This document shows positions 20,188-30,034 of a stretch of 61,609 bases of DNA, piece after piece. Below the pieces are notes generated by a model. That model was not told where the DNA came from, did no database searches, and worked only from the letters and a program-made list of their open reading frames with translations. A program made the position numbers and the translations under genes. Source of the DNA: Clostridium chromiireducens. Its GTDB lineage: Bacteria > Bacillota > Clostridia > Clostridiales > Clostridiaceae. The stretch's first letter is position 1. The number at the start of each line of letters is the position of its first letter. Location of the stretch: NCBI RefSeq assembly GCF_002029255.1, contig NZ_MZGT01000030.1:1-61609 (forward strand), given 5' to 3'.

Positions 20188-21168
20188 CTAAAGTGCTATA
20201 AAACCTATTATACACAAAACTGCTGTAATACTTGAAAATACTGTTACTATTTTCACTTCACTCCACCCTAAGTGTTCAAAATGATGATGTATAGGAGACA
20301 TTTTAAATACCCTTTTACCAGTTAACTTAAATGAAGTAACTTGAATTATAACAGATAAAGTTTCGATTACATACATACCCCCAACTATAACCACAAATAA
20401 CTCCATTTTTAGCATTAATGCAATTGTCCCTATAGCTCCACCAAGAGCTAAAGATCCTGTATCTCCCATAAATATTTTTGCTGGGAAAGCATTATATTTT
20501 AGGAATCCAAGTAACGCTCCTGCTAATGCTAGTGCAAAAACTGCCACTTCATGATTTTGTGTTCTAAAGCCCACTATAGCAAAGAATGTCAATACGATAA
20601 CAGTAACTGAAGTTGCAAGTCCATCAATCCCATCTGTTAAATTAACTGCATTGGTTACAGCCGCATAATAGACAATTATAAATGGTATATATAGTATACC
20701 TAAATCCATTCTATAGTCCTTGCTTGCAAAAGGCCATATTATATCTGTACCAATATATCTATATCCATACCATGCTAATGCTAATGAAAATAATAATAAT
20801 AATATCATCTTTTGTCCCGCTTTTAGACCTAAATTATCCTTATGTATTATCTTTAAAATATCATCCAAAAATCCGATGAACCCAAATGCTAGAAATGAGT
20901 ATAAAATAATCATTTCTTTACTCATTGGTTTTTGCCCCATAATTAATATAGCTGTGGCAGTAGAAATGAAAAATATCAATCCCCCCATTGTAGGAGTTCC
21001 TGATTTTTTCTGATGACTTTTAGGTCCATCTTTTCTTATATTCTGGCCAAATTTTAGTTTGTGTAATATTGGTATAAATATAGGCCCAAGTATTATTGAA
21101 AATATAAACCCTATTACTAACGGCCCCAATATTCTCCAATTTATCAATGAATTTATTACTTCCCCCAT
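20188..21168 (-). CDS. mraY: Phospho-N-acetylmuramoyl-pentapeptide transferase MraY
   Basis: 326 residues with about ten membrane segments. The catalytic signatures are present: [35 protein letters not shown] and the MraY motif [15 protein letters not shown]. It transfers phospho-MurNAc-pentapeptide to undecaprenyl phosphate to make lipid I at the inner face of the membrane. The ATG at 21168 has only a weak upstream ribosome site. The 64-base gap from murF holds GCC-rich short inverted repeats that may fold. It lies 25 bases before ftsW/spoVE. Confidence 0.97.
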   Translation of the reverse strand: MGEVINSLINWRILGPLVIGFIFSIILGPIFIPILHKLKFGQNIRKDGPKSHQKKSGTPTMGGLIFFISTATAILIMGQKPMSKEMIILYSFLAFGFIGFLDDILKIIHKDNLGLKAGQKMILLLLFSLALAWYGYRYIGTDIIWPFASKDYRMDLGILYIPFIIVYYAAVTNAVNLTDGIDGLATSVTVIVLTFFAIVGFRTQNHEVAVFALALAGALLGFLKYNAFPAKIFMGDTGSLALGGAIGTIALMLKMELFVVIVGGMYVIETLSVIIQVTSFKLTGKRVFKMSPIHHHFEHLGWSEVKIVTVFSSITAVLCIIGFIAL

Positions 21169-21232
21169 CCAGTGTTGCCTAAGGCATCAAAATAAATGCC
21201 TAATTAAGGCAAGTCACCTCCTTCGTTTTATT

Positions 21233-22591
21233 TTATTTTTCTATATATTTTATTATTTCTTCGAATTTTTCACTTCTAGATGCCTTAACCAAAATAATAT
21301 CATCTTTATTTATTATATTTACTAATTCTTCCATTAATTCTTGTTTGCTCTTAAATATTATTGTATTTTCTTTAAAACCTTCTTTATAACAATCTTTGAA
21401 TTCACCTGTAGTTAATAAAATATCGGCTTTTCCCCTCGCATATTTTCCAACTTCAGTATGTGCCTCTTTTGCATAATCTCCAAGTTCTCCCATAGTTCCT
21501 AATACTGCAATCTTTTTATTTCCATTATAATTTTTAAGAACTTCGAGAGCCGCCTTCATCGAATCAGGATTAGCGTTATATGAATCATTTATAATTGTAA
21601 AATTATCTTTTTTAATAAATTCAAGCCTCATCGATGTTGCATTAAAATTTTGTAATCCCTTTTCCATTTCATCAAAAGTCAACCCGAAATCTGCTGCTAC
21701 TTGTATTCCCAAGAGTGCATTTAAAACATTATGCTCTCCAATCATACTTAATTTAAATCTATGGCTTTTGTTTTCTTTTGTTATTGCATCAAAAGAGGTA
21801 TACTCAGAAGTTAATTTTATATTCTTAGCGTGAATATCATAATCTTCATTATAACCTATCTTCTCTAAACTATATTTATCACTTTTATTTACTAACTTTA
21901 ACATATCATTTTCACAGTTTATAATTAAAGAATTCTTTGCTTCAAAATAATCAGCTATTGACATCTTCTCTTTAAGTATATTTTCACGTGTTTTCAAATA
22001 TTCTATATGTGCTACGCCAACATTAGTTATTGCTGCTATATCGGGAAGAGCAATACTTGCAAGTTTATTAATTTCTCCAAAATTACTCATTCCCATTTCA
22101 AGCACAGCAATATCATAGTCCTTTGAAAGTTCAAATATCATTAACGGTAATCCAATTTCATTATTAAAATTACCTTGTGTTTTAAACACCTTATATTTCC
22201 CACTTAAGAATGCGGCAACTAAATCTTTTGTAGATGTTTTTCCTGTAGATCCTGTTATTCCGACCACTTTTATTCCAAGCTTTTTCCTATAGAATCTAGC
22301 CAGATCACCTAATGCTGTTTTAGTATTGTCAACCTTAATGATAGTTCCTTTATTTTTCAAATCTTTCAACTTAAATTTCACTTCATCAACTATTACTATA
22401 GACGCGCCTTTTTCAATAGCTTGAATTGTATAGTCGTTACCATTGAACTTTTCTCCTTTTAGCGCAATAAATAAATCATATTCATCTATCTTTCTTGTGT
22501 CAGTAGAAATCTTTTTAAAAACCCCTTCATTATTTTTAACTAATATCTCTCCATTGACTGCTTCAATTATTTCCTTTAAATTCAAATCCAA
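21233..22591 (-). CDS. murF: UDP-N-acetylmuramoyl-tripeptide--D-alanyl-D-alanine ligase MurF
   Basis: About 452 residues. I place the start at TTG 22591 because GGGG lies 8 bases before it; a GTG three codons earlier overlaps that box. Mur ligase features: N-terminal substrate domain, ATP-binding GITGSTGKTSTKDLVAAFL, AVLEMGMSNFGEINKL, AITNVGVAHIEYL, INDSYNANPDSMKAAL and a C-terminal domain with VLGTMGELGDYA. It adds D-Ala-D-Ala to UDP-MurNAc-tripeptide in the cytoplasm. murE lies 46-55 bases upstream and mraY downstream. Confidence 0.96.
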   Translation of the reverse strand: MDLNLKEIIEAVNGEILVKNNEGVFKKISTDTRKIDEYDLFIALKGEKFNGNDYTIQAIEKGASIVIVDEVKFKLKDLKNKGTIIKVDNTKTALGDLARFYRKKLGIKVVGITGSTGKTSTKDLVAAFLSGKYKVFKTQGNFNNEIGLPLMIFELSKDYDIAVLEMGMSNFGEINKLASIALPDIAAITNVGVAHIEYLKTRENILKEKMSIADYFEAKNSLIINCENDMLKLVNKSDKYSLEKIGYNEDYDIHAKNIKLTSEYTSFDAITKENKSHRFKLSMIGEHNVLNALLGIQVAADFGLTFDEMEKGLQNFNATSMRLEFIKKDNFTIINDSYNANPDSMKAALEVLKNYNGNKKIAVLGTMGELGDYAKEAHTEVGKYARGKADILLTTGEFKDCYKEGFKENTIIFKSKQELMEELVNIINKDDIILVKASRSEKFEEIIKYIEK

Positions 22592-22645
22592 ATCATCCAC
22601 CCCTTTTTATCAGTATATGTTAAAGCAAAACTCTATAATTCATTA

Positions 22646-24109
22646 TTAATGATTTCTTTCTCTGTCAAGTATTTCTTTAACGACCTCTCTTTCATCAAAA
22701 TGAATTGTTTTATCTTTCAGAATTTGATATGTTTCATGACCTTTACCTGCTATAACTATTACATCACCTTTAGTTGCAATATCAATCGCTCTTTTTATAG
22801 CTTCTTTTCTATTTTCAATGATAATATACTTTTCCTTATCAAGACCAACTTCAATATCTTTTATAATGCTCATTGGATCCTCACTTCTTGGATTATCAGA
22901 TGTTATTATTGATATATCTGCTATATCTGTTGAAATCTTACCCATCTGAGGTCTCTTCACTTTATCTCTATCTCCGCCACAACCAAATACAGATATTAGC
23001 TTGCCTTCAGTAAAGGCTTTTGAAGTGTTTAATATATTTTCAAGACCATCTGGCGTATGGGCATAATCAATTATAATTTCATAAGGTAAATTATACTCTC
23101 TAGCTACTCTTTCGCACCTTCCTAAAACAACTACGTTTTCTATGCCTCTTTTAATTGCCTCAACTGGAACCCCTGATTTAAAGCATGATATTATTGCTCC
23201 TAGTGCATTATATATATTATATTCCCCAGGTATATTTAAAATAAATTGTTCTTCTTCTTTTATATTAAGTTTAAATTTAATTTCTCTACTTCCCATTTCT
23301 TCATTAAATGCTTTATAGTCAGAATCCCCTTTTACTGAAAATGAATAAACATCGTCACTATTTAAAGCATATAAGTCACTCACTACTTGTCTTCCATAAT
23401 TATCGTCAATATTAATAATTTTTATTCTTGATCTTTCAAATAACTTAAACTTTGCTTTGTAATAATTTTCAAAAGTCTTATGAAAATCTAAATGATCTCT
23501 TGTCAAATTTGTAAAAATCCCCACTTCAAAATTAACACCGTAAACTCTATCCAATTCAAGCGAGTGCGATGATACCTCCATAACACAATACTCCACACCT
23601 TTACTAACCATCTCAGAAAATAATTCTTGTAACTCTAAAGATTCAGGAGTAGTTCTTTCTGTATGGAGCCTTTCACTACCAATATAATTTGCTATAGTTC
23701 CAATTAATCCAACTTTTTTATTATACGCTTCAAGAATATCTTTAATCATAAATGCAGTAGTTGTTTTCCCATTTGTCCCAGTAATACCAATTATCTTCAT
23801 CTTCTCGCTTGGATTATCATAGTAGTTTGCTCCCATTAAAGCCAAAGCTTTTCTTGTATCTGCACATTTAATGACTGTAATGCTATTATCATCTATCTCT
23901 ATATCATCTTGAATAACAACTATCTTAGCTCCATTTTCAATTGCTTTATCAATATATCTGTGCCCATCAGTTGCATAGCCTTTTATACAAACAAAAATAT
24001 CAAGATTTTTAACTTTTCTACTATCATAATTTATTTTATTGATTTCTACATCAATATCACCTTTAACAACTTTAAAATCTATTCCATCTAAAATACTTTT
24101 CAAATTCAT
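22646..24109 (-). CDS. murE: UDP-N-acetylmuramoylalanyl-D-glutamate--2,6-diaminopimelate ligase MurE
   Basis: 487 residues. The ATP-binding loop is GITGTNGKTTTAFMI; MEVSSHSLELDRV and NLTRDHLDFH are Mur ligase blocks. The motif DNPRSEDP is the signature of the meso-diaminopimelate-adding type (Lys-adding enzymes differ here), so the cell wall should contain meso-DAP, in line with dapF in this window. It acts in the cytoplasm. The ATG has GGAGAG 7 bases upstream. It lies behind a terminator and is the first gene of murE-murF-mraY-ftsW. Confidence 0.97.
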   Translation of the reverse strand: MNLKSILDGIDFKVVKGDIDVEINKINYDSRKVKNLDIFVCIKGYATDGHRYIDKAIENGAKIVVIQDDIEIDDNSITVIKCADTRKALALMGANYYDNPSEKMKIIGITGTNGKTTTAFMIKDILEAYNKKVGLIGTIANYIGSERLHTERTTPESLELQELFSEMVSKGVEYCVMEVSSHSLELDRVYGVNFEVGIFTNLTRDHLDFHKTFENYYKAKFKLFERSRIKIINIDDNYGRQVVSDLYALNSDDVYSFSVKGDSDYKAFNEEMGSREIKFKLNIKEEEQFILNIPGEYNIYNALGAIISCFKSGVPVEAIKRGIENVVVLGRCERVAREYNLPYEIIIDYAHTPDGLENILNTSKAFTEGKLISVFGCGGDRDKVKRPQMGKISTDIADISIITSDNPRSEDPMSIIKDIEVGLDKEKYIIIENRKEAIKRAIDIATKGDVIVIAGKGHETYQILKDKTIHFDEREVVKEILDRERNH

Positions 24110-24285
24110 ATTAAATCTCTCCTAACTAATTTGCCTTATGCTACAAACTATAATAATTATTATCTTTAAATAAATACATAATTCATATTGTCTATTAGAA
24201 TTAATAATTAAGGTCAAAATCCCCACAAAAGTTCCAAATTATCCGTTCCAATAAACAGTTATGAATTTCTTTAGAATTTGTGAAT

Positions 24286-24321
24286 TAAAAAAATATAGCA
24301 TGCGAGCATTCCCACATGCTA
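24286..24321 (-). terminator. Terminator behind the second SpoVD-like gene
   Basis: TAGCATG/CATGCTA arms (24296-24302 and 24315-24321) with partial inner pairing, followed on the minus strand by an ATA and TTTTTTT. Its sequence resembles the hairpin behind the first SpoVD-like gene (26789-26818), as expected if it was copied with the gene. Confidence 0.8.
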
Positions 24322-24407
24322 GTATTTTATCCTTAGTCTGATTCACTCTAAATTCTCTACATAATTTCATTTAATCTCATACTGGTTTATTATTTTTTGA
24401 TTGTTCC

Positions 24408-26663
24408 TTAATCTTTATAATCTACACTCAATGTTAATTTAACAGTTGTTCCTTTAGTAATAATTTCTCCTTCAGAAATATCCTGTGTTGAAACAGTTCC
24501 ATTTCCATCAAAAGTGACTGTAATTCCAAGCTTTTTTAATAAAGTATCTGCATCTTCTTTTGAATATCCCCTAACATTTGGCATTACAACATTATTATTA
24601 TAAGTCGCATCACCACTTGTGTAAAGTGTTATTTTTGAACCTTCCCTTACTGAATTCCCTGGATATGGAGTCATATTTACTATTGTTTCTCCATCCCCAT
24701 CTATAAGACAATCTAGTCCTATATTTTTCAATACTTCTTTAGCATCTTGAGGCTTCATATTTCTAACTTCTGGAATAACAACATCTTTACTAATTTTTTC
24801 TTTATCATCAGAATCTTTACTATTTAGATAGTTAAAAACATCCGTAAATAATAGTTTAGCATATGGTACAGCTACTTGTGCTGCATAATACGCACCATTA
24901 CTAGGTTCATCAACGGTTATCATAATAGTAATTTTAGGATCATCGACTGGAGCCATTCCAACAAATGAAGAGATATACTTACCTTCTCCATATTTTCTAC
25001 CAATAACCTTTTGGGCTGTACCAGTTTTACCACCAATGTGATACCCATCAATAAAAGTAGCTGTAGCTGATCCTCCTTTCACAACACCTTCAAGGTAAGT
25101 TCTAAGTTCTGCTGTCTTTTCTGGACTTGCGACTGTAGAACTTTTTGGCTTAAAAGTATCATCTACAATTTTAACATTATTTTCATCATTATGAGTTACT
25201 TCTTTCATTACATGAGGCTGAATTAGCGTACCTCCATTTGCTATTGCATTAAATGCTGCCATATATTGAACCGAATTTACTGTGTTAGTTTGACCAAATG
25301 ATATTGTAGCAAGGTCTGCTTCTGAAACTTGATCAACTTTTTTTACAATTCCAGATGCTTCACCCGGCAAGTCAATTCCACTTACTTTTCCGAATCCAAA
25401 TTTATCAATAGATTCACATAACTTTTCTTTACCAATCATTTGTCCTAATTTTACATATCCAACATTAGAAGAGTTTTTAAGAATTTCGGGTAAATTTTGA
25501 AATCTATTCAGTTGTTCAGCATTTCTTACAGTAATACCTCCTACTGATATTGATCCATTATCTACAAATTGTGTATCTTTATTAGCAACATTATTTTCTA
25601 AACCTGATATAGTAGTGATTACTTTAAATATGGATCCAGGTTCAAAAGTATCATTAACTAACCTATTTCTCCACATTTGCTGCACTTTGTCATTAATATT
25701 AGCACCATCAAATTTATCCGCCCCGCTATATGGATTATTTGGATCAAAATCTGGTTTATTAACCATACCTAAAACTTCACCTGTTTTAGGGTCCATAACT
25801 AATATTGAAACTGCTTTAGCTTTATTTTCATCATAGCACTGTTTCGCTATCTTCTCAGCAAAACTTTGAATATTTTCATCAATAGTTAAAGTAACATCTT
25901 TGCCCTTTATAGGCGCCGTATAATCAGGAACAGTATAAGGCAAGTCTGTATTATTTTTATCAAACTCTGCAATCTTCATTCCAGGAATTCCTGTCAAATA
26001 AGAATTATATTGAAATTCAACTCCTGTTAGTCCTTTGCCATCTGGATCAGTAATTCCTAAAACATGTGATAGAAAGTTATTATTAGGGTAATATCTTTTT
26101 GTATCTTGTGAAACTATAATTCCATTTATATTAAGTTCCTTGACTTTATCAGCCACACTTTTTTCTATTTTCCGTACTACAGTAACAGATCCCGCATCAG
26201 CACCACTTGGAAGCTTCTTTTCTAAGTCAGCTTTTATTTCTGATTCATCCATATTCAATGCCTTTGCAATCACAGGCGCAATATCATTATAATTTAATCC
26301 AGCGTTTCCTGTAGGTACAGGAATACCTACGCTTTTCATATGATCCAGTTCCTTGTTTGGAATAGATGTCAATTGTCTTTTTAAGTATGATCTCATAGAA
26401 TTTAAATCAAAATCTACCCTGTAGACATTAGCAGATACGACGAGTTCATTTCCACTTCTATCCAGTATTCTTCCCCTTTGGGCATCCATCTTCACTTCGC
26501 TTGTCCACTGTTCTTCTGCTCTTCCAGAATAATCCGCACCATTAACCACCATTATATAAGATAATCGAATTAATAATAGCGCAAAAACTATTGTTAATGA
26601 TAAAGCTATATACAGCGATCTTTGGCGCATTTTTCCTTTATTTATGTATCTTATCTTTTTCAA
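24408..26663 (-). CDS. SpoVD/FtsI-type class B penicillin-binding protein with two PASTA domains (second copy, no redox cysteines)
   Basis: 751 residues, TTG start 26663 with GGAGG 7 bases upstream. It has an N-terminal membrane anchor (about 17-40), a PBP dimerisation domain (about 55-240), and a transpeptidase domain with Ser344 in FEPGSIFKV, SSN at 398-400 and KTGTAQKV. Two C-terminal PASTA repeats follow (IPEVRNMKPQDAKEVL, MPNVRGYSKEDADTLL). It cross-links septal or spore peptidoglycan outside the membrane. Compared with the neighbouring paralogue, which shares 71 of the first 100 residues by my count, it has Asp368, Asn381 and Ser399 where that copy has cysteines. By order (second PBP before murE) it sits where B. 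subtilis has spoVD. Confidence 0.93.
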   Translation of the reverse strand: MKKIRYINKGKMRQRSLYIALSLTIVFALLLIRLSYIMVVNGADYSGRAEEQWTSEVKMDAQRGRILDRSGNELVVSANVYRVDFDLNSMRSYLKRQLTSIPNKELDHMKSVGIPVPTGNAGLNYNDIAPVIAKALNMDESEIKADLEKKLPSGADAGSVTVVRKIEKSVADKVKELNINGIIVSQDTKRYYPNNNFLSHVLGITDPDGKGLTGVEFQYNSYLTGIPGMKIAEFDKNNTDLPYTVPDYTAPIKGKDVTLTIDENIQSFAEKIAKQCYDENKAKAVSILVMDPKTGEVLGMVNKPDFDPNNPYSGADKFDGANINDKVQQMWRNRLVNDTFEPGSIFKVITTISGLENNVANKDTQFVDNGSISVGGITVRNAEQLNRFQNLPEILKNSSNVGYVKLGQMIGKEKLCESIDKFGFGKVSGIDLPGEASGIVKKVDQVSEADLATISFGQTNTVNSVQYMAAFNAIANGGTLIQPHVMKEVTHNDENNVKIVDDTFKPKSSTVASPEKTAELRTYLEGVVKGGSATATFIDGYHIGGKTGTAQKVIGRKYGEGKYISSFVGMAPVDDPKITIMITVDEPSNGAYYAAQVAVPYAKLLFTDVFNYLNSKDSDDKEKISKDVVIPEVRNMKPQDAKEVLKNIGLDCLIDGDGETIVNMTPYPGNSVREGSKITLYTSGDATYNNNVVMPNVRGYSKEDADTLLKKLGITVTFDGNGTVSTQDISEGEIITKGTTVKLTLSVDYKD

Positions 26664-26780
26664 CGACGTTCCTCCGTTTATTCTTACGAATTAAATCAGC
26701 TAACCTTTTTATAATTACTGTTAAATTACAATTAGTAAAATTTTCAAAAAATCTATTTAAGGCTTAATAAAATTGCTATT

Positions 26781-26827
26781 AAAAAATATTAGTATGTGAG
26801 CAATCTCTCACATACTAATACTTTTTT
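26781..26827 (-). terminator. Rho-independent terminator behind the first SpoVD-like gene
   Basis: A perfect 12-base inverted repeat (26789-26800 with 26807-26818, 6-base loop), flanked by A and T runs so that it could work in both directions. It lies 90 bases after the stop of the 26910-29171 gene. Confidence 0.88.
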
Positions 26828-26909
26828 ATTTTCAACTCTACCACAAACACTTCACAAACTCATAAACATTTAAGATTAAAAACCTTAATATTAACCCTGT
26901 TATACCTTT

Positions 26910-29171
26910 TTAATCTTTATAATCTGAGCTTAAAGTAAGTTTAACTGTTGTTCCTTTAGCTATTACTTCTCCTTGTGAAATATCTTGATCCGATACCGCT
27001 CCGCTTCCATCAAAAGCAGGCACTATTCCAAGGCCCTTTAACAAAGTAGTAGCATCCTCCTTAGAATATCCTCTAACATCTGGCATTACAACATTATTAT
27101 TATAAGTCGCATCACTACCTGTGTAAAGATTAATTTTTGAACCTTCTTTTACTGAGTAGCCTGGATATGGTGTCATGTTTAATACCGATTCACCATCTCC
27201 ATCTATATTAAAATCTAATTTTGCATCTTTCAATACTTTTTTAGCATCAGCAATCTTCATATTTCTAACTTCAGGAATTACTATATCTCTAGTAATTTGC
27301 ACATTATTTTCATCTGAGAATTTACTATTTAAATAATTAAAAATATCTGTAAATAGTGTTTTAGCTGGTGGAACAGCAACTTGAGCCGCGTAGTATACCC
27401 CATTGCTTGGCTCATCAATTGTTACCATAATAGTAACCTTTGGATCACTAACCGGAGCCATTCCAACAAATGAAGATATATATTTACCATCTTGATATCT
27501 ACCATCAATAACCTTTTGAGCTGTACCTGTTTTACCACCAATATGATATCCTTCTATGAATGTTCCTGTACCCGACCCACCAGTAACAACTCTTTCAAGA
27601 TAACTTCTAAGTTCGGCTGTTTTTTCAGTACTAGCAACTGTTGATGTTTTAGGTTTAAATGTCTCGTCTACAATTTTCACATTATTTTCATCTTCATGAG
27701 TTACTTCCTTCATTACATGCGGTTGAATTAGGGTTCCTCCATTAGCAACAGCATTAAATGCTGCCATATATTGAACAGAGTTTACAGTGTTAGTTTGACC
27801 AAATGCTATTGTTGCGAGGTCCGCGTCTGATACTTTATTAACAGGCTTTACAATACCCTTCGCCTCACCTGGTAAGTCGATTCCACTTGCTTTACCAAAT
27901 CCAAACTTATTAATGTATTCACATAATTTTTCTTTGCCAATCATAGCTCCCAGCTCCATGAATCCTACATTACATGAATTTTGAATTATATCTGGGAATA
28001 CCTGCGCTCCATGTCCTTGTGTTCTCCAGCATTTTGGATGAATGCCACCAACTGCTAATGATCCATTACAAAAGAATTTTGTATCCTTATTAACAATATT
28101 TTCTTCTAATCCTGTAATAGCTGTTACAACTTTAAATATGGACCCTGGCTCAAATGTATCATTTACTAACCTATTTCTCCACATCTTTTGTACTTTATCC
28201 TCTTTAGTTGCTCCATCAAAATTATCTGAACCCTCTCGTGGATTATTAGGATCAAAATCTGGCTTATTAACCATTCCTAAAACTTCCCCTGTCTTAGGAT
28301 CCATAACTAATATTGAAACTGCTTTTGCCTTAGTATCTTCATATGCCTGTTGAGCTGCTTTCTCAGCAAAATTTTGAATATTTTCATCAATTGTAAGAGA
28401 TACATCTTTACCATTTACTGGTGATGTAAATTGAGATATTGTATAGGGTAAATCCCTGTTGTTTTTATCAAGCTCTGCAATCTTCATGCCAGGAATTCCT
28501 GATAGATATGAGTTATATTGAAGCTCCACTCCAGTTAATCCCTTACCATCGACATTAGTACTGCCTAGTACATGTGCTAGAAAATTATTATTAGGATAAT
28601 ACCGCTTTGTATCTGGCGAAACCAAAACTCCGCTTATATTAAGTTCCTTAACTTTATCTGCCTGTTCTTTTTCTATTCTTCTCACAAGAGTAGCAGATCC
28701 AGCATTTGCACCACTTGGAAGTTTAGTTTCAAGTTTATCCTTAACTTTTGTAACATCAAGGTCCAATGCCTTTGCAATAGCAGGCGCTATATCATCTGTT
28801 TTTAATCCTTCATCTCCAGAAGGAATAGGAATTCCTACGCTCTTCATTTGATCAATTTCAGTCTTTTTCAGATCTTTTAATGTTCTTTTCAAATATGACC
28901 TTATAGAATTCAAATCGAAGTCAACTCTATAAACATTAGCGGATACAGCAAGTTCCTTACCATTTCTGTCTAGTATTCTTCCCCTTATAGCATCTATTTT
29001 TACTTCGCTTGTCCATTGTTCCTCTGCCCTTGCCGCATAGTCAGCTCTCTTAACTATCATTATATATGAAAGTCTTATTGTTAATATTGCAAAAACAAAA
29101 GTCAAGACAAAAGCAGCAAAACTCATCCTTTGGCGCATTTTTGCTCTATCTTTATAATTTTTCTTTTTCAA
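26910..29171 (-). CDS. spoVD: SpoVD-type class B penicillin-binding protein with two PASTA domains (first copy, redox cysteines kept)
   Basis: 753 residues, TTG start 29171 with GGGGG 9 bases upstream. The domain order equals that of the next gene: membrane anchor (about 16-40), dimerisation domain, transpeptidase (Ser344 in FEPGSIFKV, S399-C400-N401, KTGTAQKV), two PASTA repeats. Cys381 (PKCW) and Cys400 (NSCN) are 19 residues apart, matching the spacing of the B. subtilis SpoVD Cys332/Cys351 pair that is oxidised and reduced during sporulation. The HG motif between them is also kept. On residues this copy is the true SpoVD. By gene order (first PBP after ftsL) it occupies the pbpB/ftsI slot, so it may serve both division and sporulation. 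Confidence 0.93.
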   Translation of the reverse strand: MKKKNYKDRAKMRQRMSFAAFVLTFVFAILTIRLSYIMIVKRADYAARAEEQWTSEVKIDAIRGRILDRNGKELAVSANVYRVDFDLNSIRSYLKRTLKDLKKTEIDQMKSVGIPIPSGDEGLKTDDIAPAIAKALDLDVTKVKDKLETKLPSGANAGSATLVRRIEKEQADKVKELNISGVLVSPDTKRYYPNNNFLAHVLGSTNVDGKGLTGVELQYNSYLSGIPGMKIAELDKNNRDLPYTISQFTSPVNGKDVSLTIDENIQNFAEKAAQQAYEDTKAKAVSILVMDPKTGEVLGMVNKPDFDPNNPREGSDNFDGATKEDKVQKMWRNRLVNDTFEPGSIFKVVTAITGLEENIVNKDTKFFCNGSLAVGGIHPKCWRTQGHGAQVFPDIIQNSCNVGFMELGAMIGKEKLCEYINKFGFGKASGIDLPGEAKGIVKPVNKVSDADLATIAFGQTNTVNSVQYMAAFNAVANGGTLIQPHVMKEVTHEDENNVKIVDETFKPKTSTVASTEKTAELRSYLERVVTGGSGTGTFIEGYHIGGKTGTAQKVIDGRYQDGKYISSFVGMAPVSDPKVTIMVTIDEPSNGVYYAAQVAVPPAKTLFTDIFNYLNSKFSDENNVQITRDIVIPEVRNMKIADAKKVLKDAKLDFNIDGDGESVLNMTPYPGYSVKEGSKINLYTGSDATYNNNVVMPDVRGYSKEDATTLLKGLGIVPAFDGSGAVSDQDISQGEVIAKGTTVKLTLSSDYKD

Positions 29172-29230
29172 CGTCTACTTCCCCCATGTACTTTCTTTTG
29201 GTATATGAAAAGACAATAAGTCAAAGATAC

Positions 29231-29258
29231 TTTGTATATTTTATGTTATATACAATAT
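29231..29258 (-). promoter_or_regulatory. Possible sigma-E-like promoter of the first SpoVD-like gene
   Basis: On the minus strand ATATT (29258-29254), a 15-base gap and TATACAAA (29238-29231) resemble the sigma-E pattern (-35 ATATT, -10 CATACAAT), 60 bases before the TTG start. The match is partial and AT-rich DNA gives chance hits. The rest of the 315-base gap 29172-29486 shows no gene. Confidence 0.3.
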
Positions 29259-29486
29259 CCTTGCCTTATAGTTACTCATTAGTAAATATACTTACCATAG
29301 CACATCATAAAGTTAATCTAACAATGGAAGACTTCACCTTCTAAAATTCAGTAAAATATATCTTCCATTTAGATTTAAGTACAATAGTACACATTGACTT
29401 ATTATTCCTAATTATACCTTACATAACCCTGAAAATACCGATAATTTAACTTATTATTATTTATGTGGGAACACAAATTACTACGA

Positions 29487-29996
29487 CTACTTAAGTAAAC
29501 TTGTTAGTTTAGAGAATAAAGTATCTTTTTTAGGGTTAGATTCTGTATTGGTCGGTTTTATATCCTCAAAATAATTCTGAGCAAAATCAATCCTTACAGT
29601 TTCCTCTTTCTTTGGAACAAACATAGCCAATTTATTTGAAGCATTCTGTTCTATATTGTTTAAAGATGAAAACTTAAGTAATTTAACTTTTATAGCTTCA
29701 TTTTCTTCTTGTGTTAGCTTAATTTCAGCACTTAATTTACTTACTTTACTTTGCATACTATAAATTTTATTATCCCCAGAAATAGTTATAAATCCAAGAC
29801 CAATTATGACTACTGCTACAGTTAACATATATTTTCTATCATTTCTTCTGCTGTTTCTCAATAAATTGTTCTTGTTTGTTATATTTTTTCTTCTTTGTAT
29901 TTCCTTATATTTCTTCTCTGGTTTACGTACCCTGGTTTTTCTTTCTGGTGCTAATGCTGTATTCCCTTTTATATAATCATATTCTCTTCTTCCCAT
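29487..29996 (-). CDS. ftsL: FtsL-like division protein
   Basis: About 169 residues from the ATG at 29996 (a GTG three codons earlier is the alternative; neither has a strong ribosome site). It has a long basic cytoplasmic tail (many Arg and Lys, residues 1-55), one membrane segment (MLTVAVVIIGLGFITISG), then a leucine-zipper-like coiled coil (MQSKVSKLSAEIKLTQEENEAIKVKL). This is the FtsL/DivIC layout, and the position between rsmH and the PBP genes is that of ftsL. FtsL bridges DivIB and the septal PBP/SEDS pair. Sequence conservation in the family is low, so position carries much of the call. Confidence 0.85.
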   Translation of the reverse strand: MGRREYDYIKGNTALAPERKTRVRKPEKKYKEIQRRKNITNKNNLLRNSRRNDRKYMLTVAVVIIGLGFITISGDNKIYSMQSKVSKLSAEIKLTQEENEAIKVKLLKFSSLNNIEQNASNKLAMFVPKKEETVRIDFAQNYFEDIKPTNTESNPKKDTLFSKLTSLLK

Positions 29997-30034
29997 TTTA
30001 TTCACATCCCAACATATTTATAACATAATAATAA

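Noticed and set aside
21169..21232. GCC-rich short inverted repeats between murF and mraY as a terminator
   Set aside because: No U tract follows and both genes belong to one transcript; the potential fold is short and ambiguous.
29172..29486. A small plus-strand frame at 29066-29344
   Set aside because: It overlaps the SpoVD N-terminus in antisense and lacks a ribosome site.
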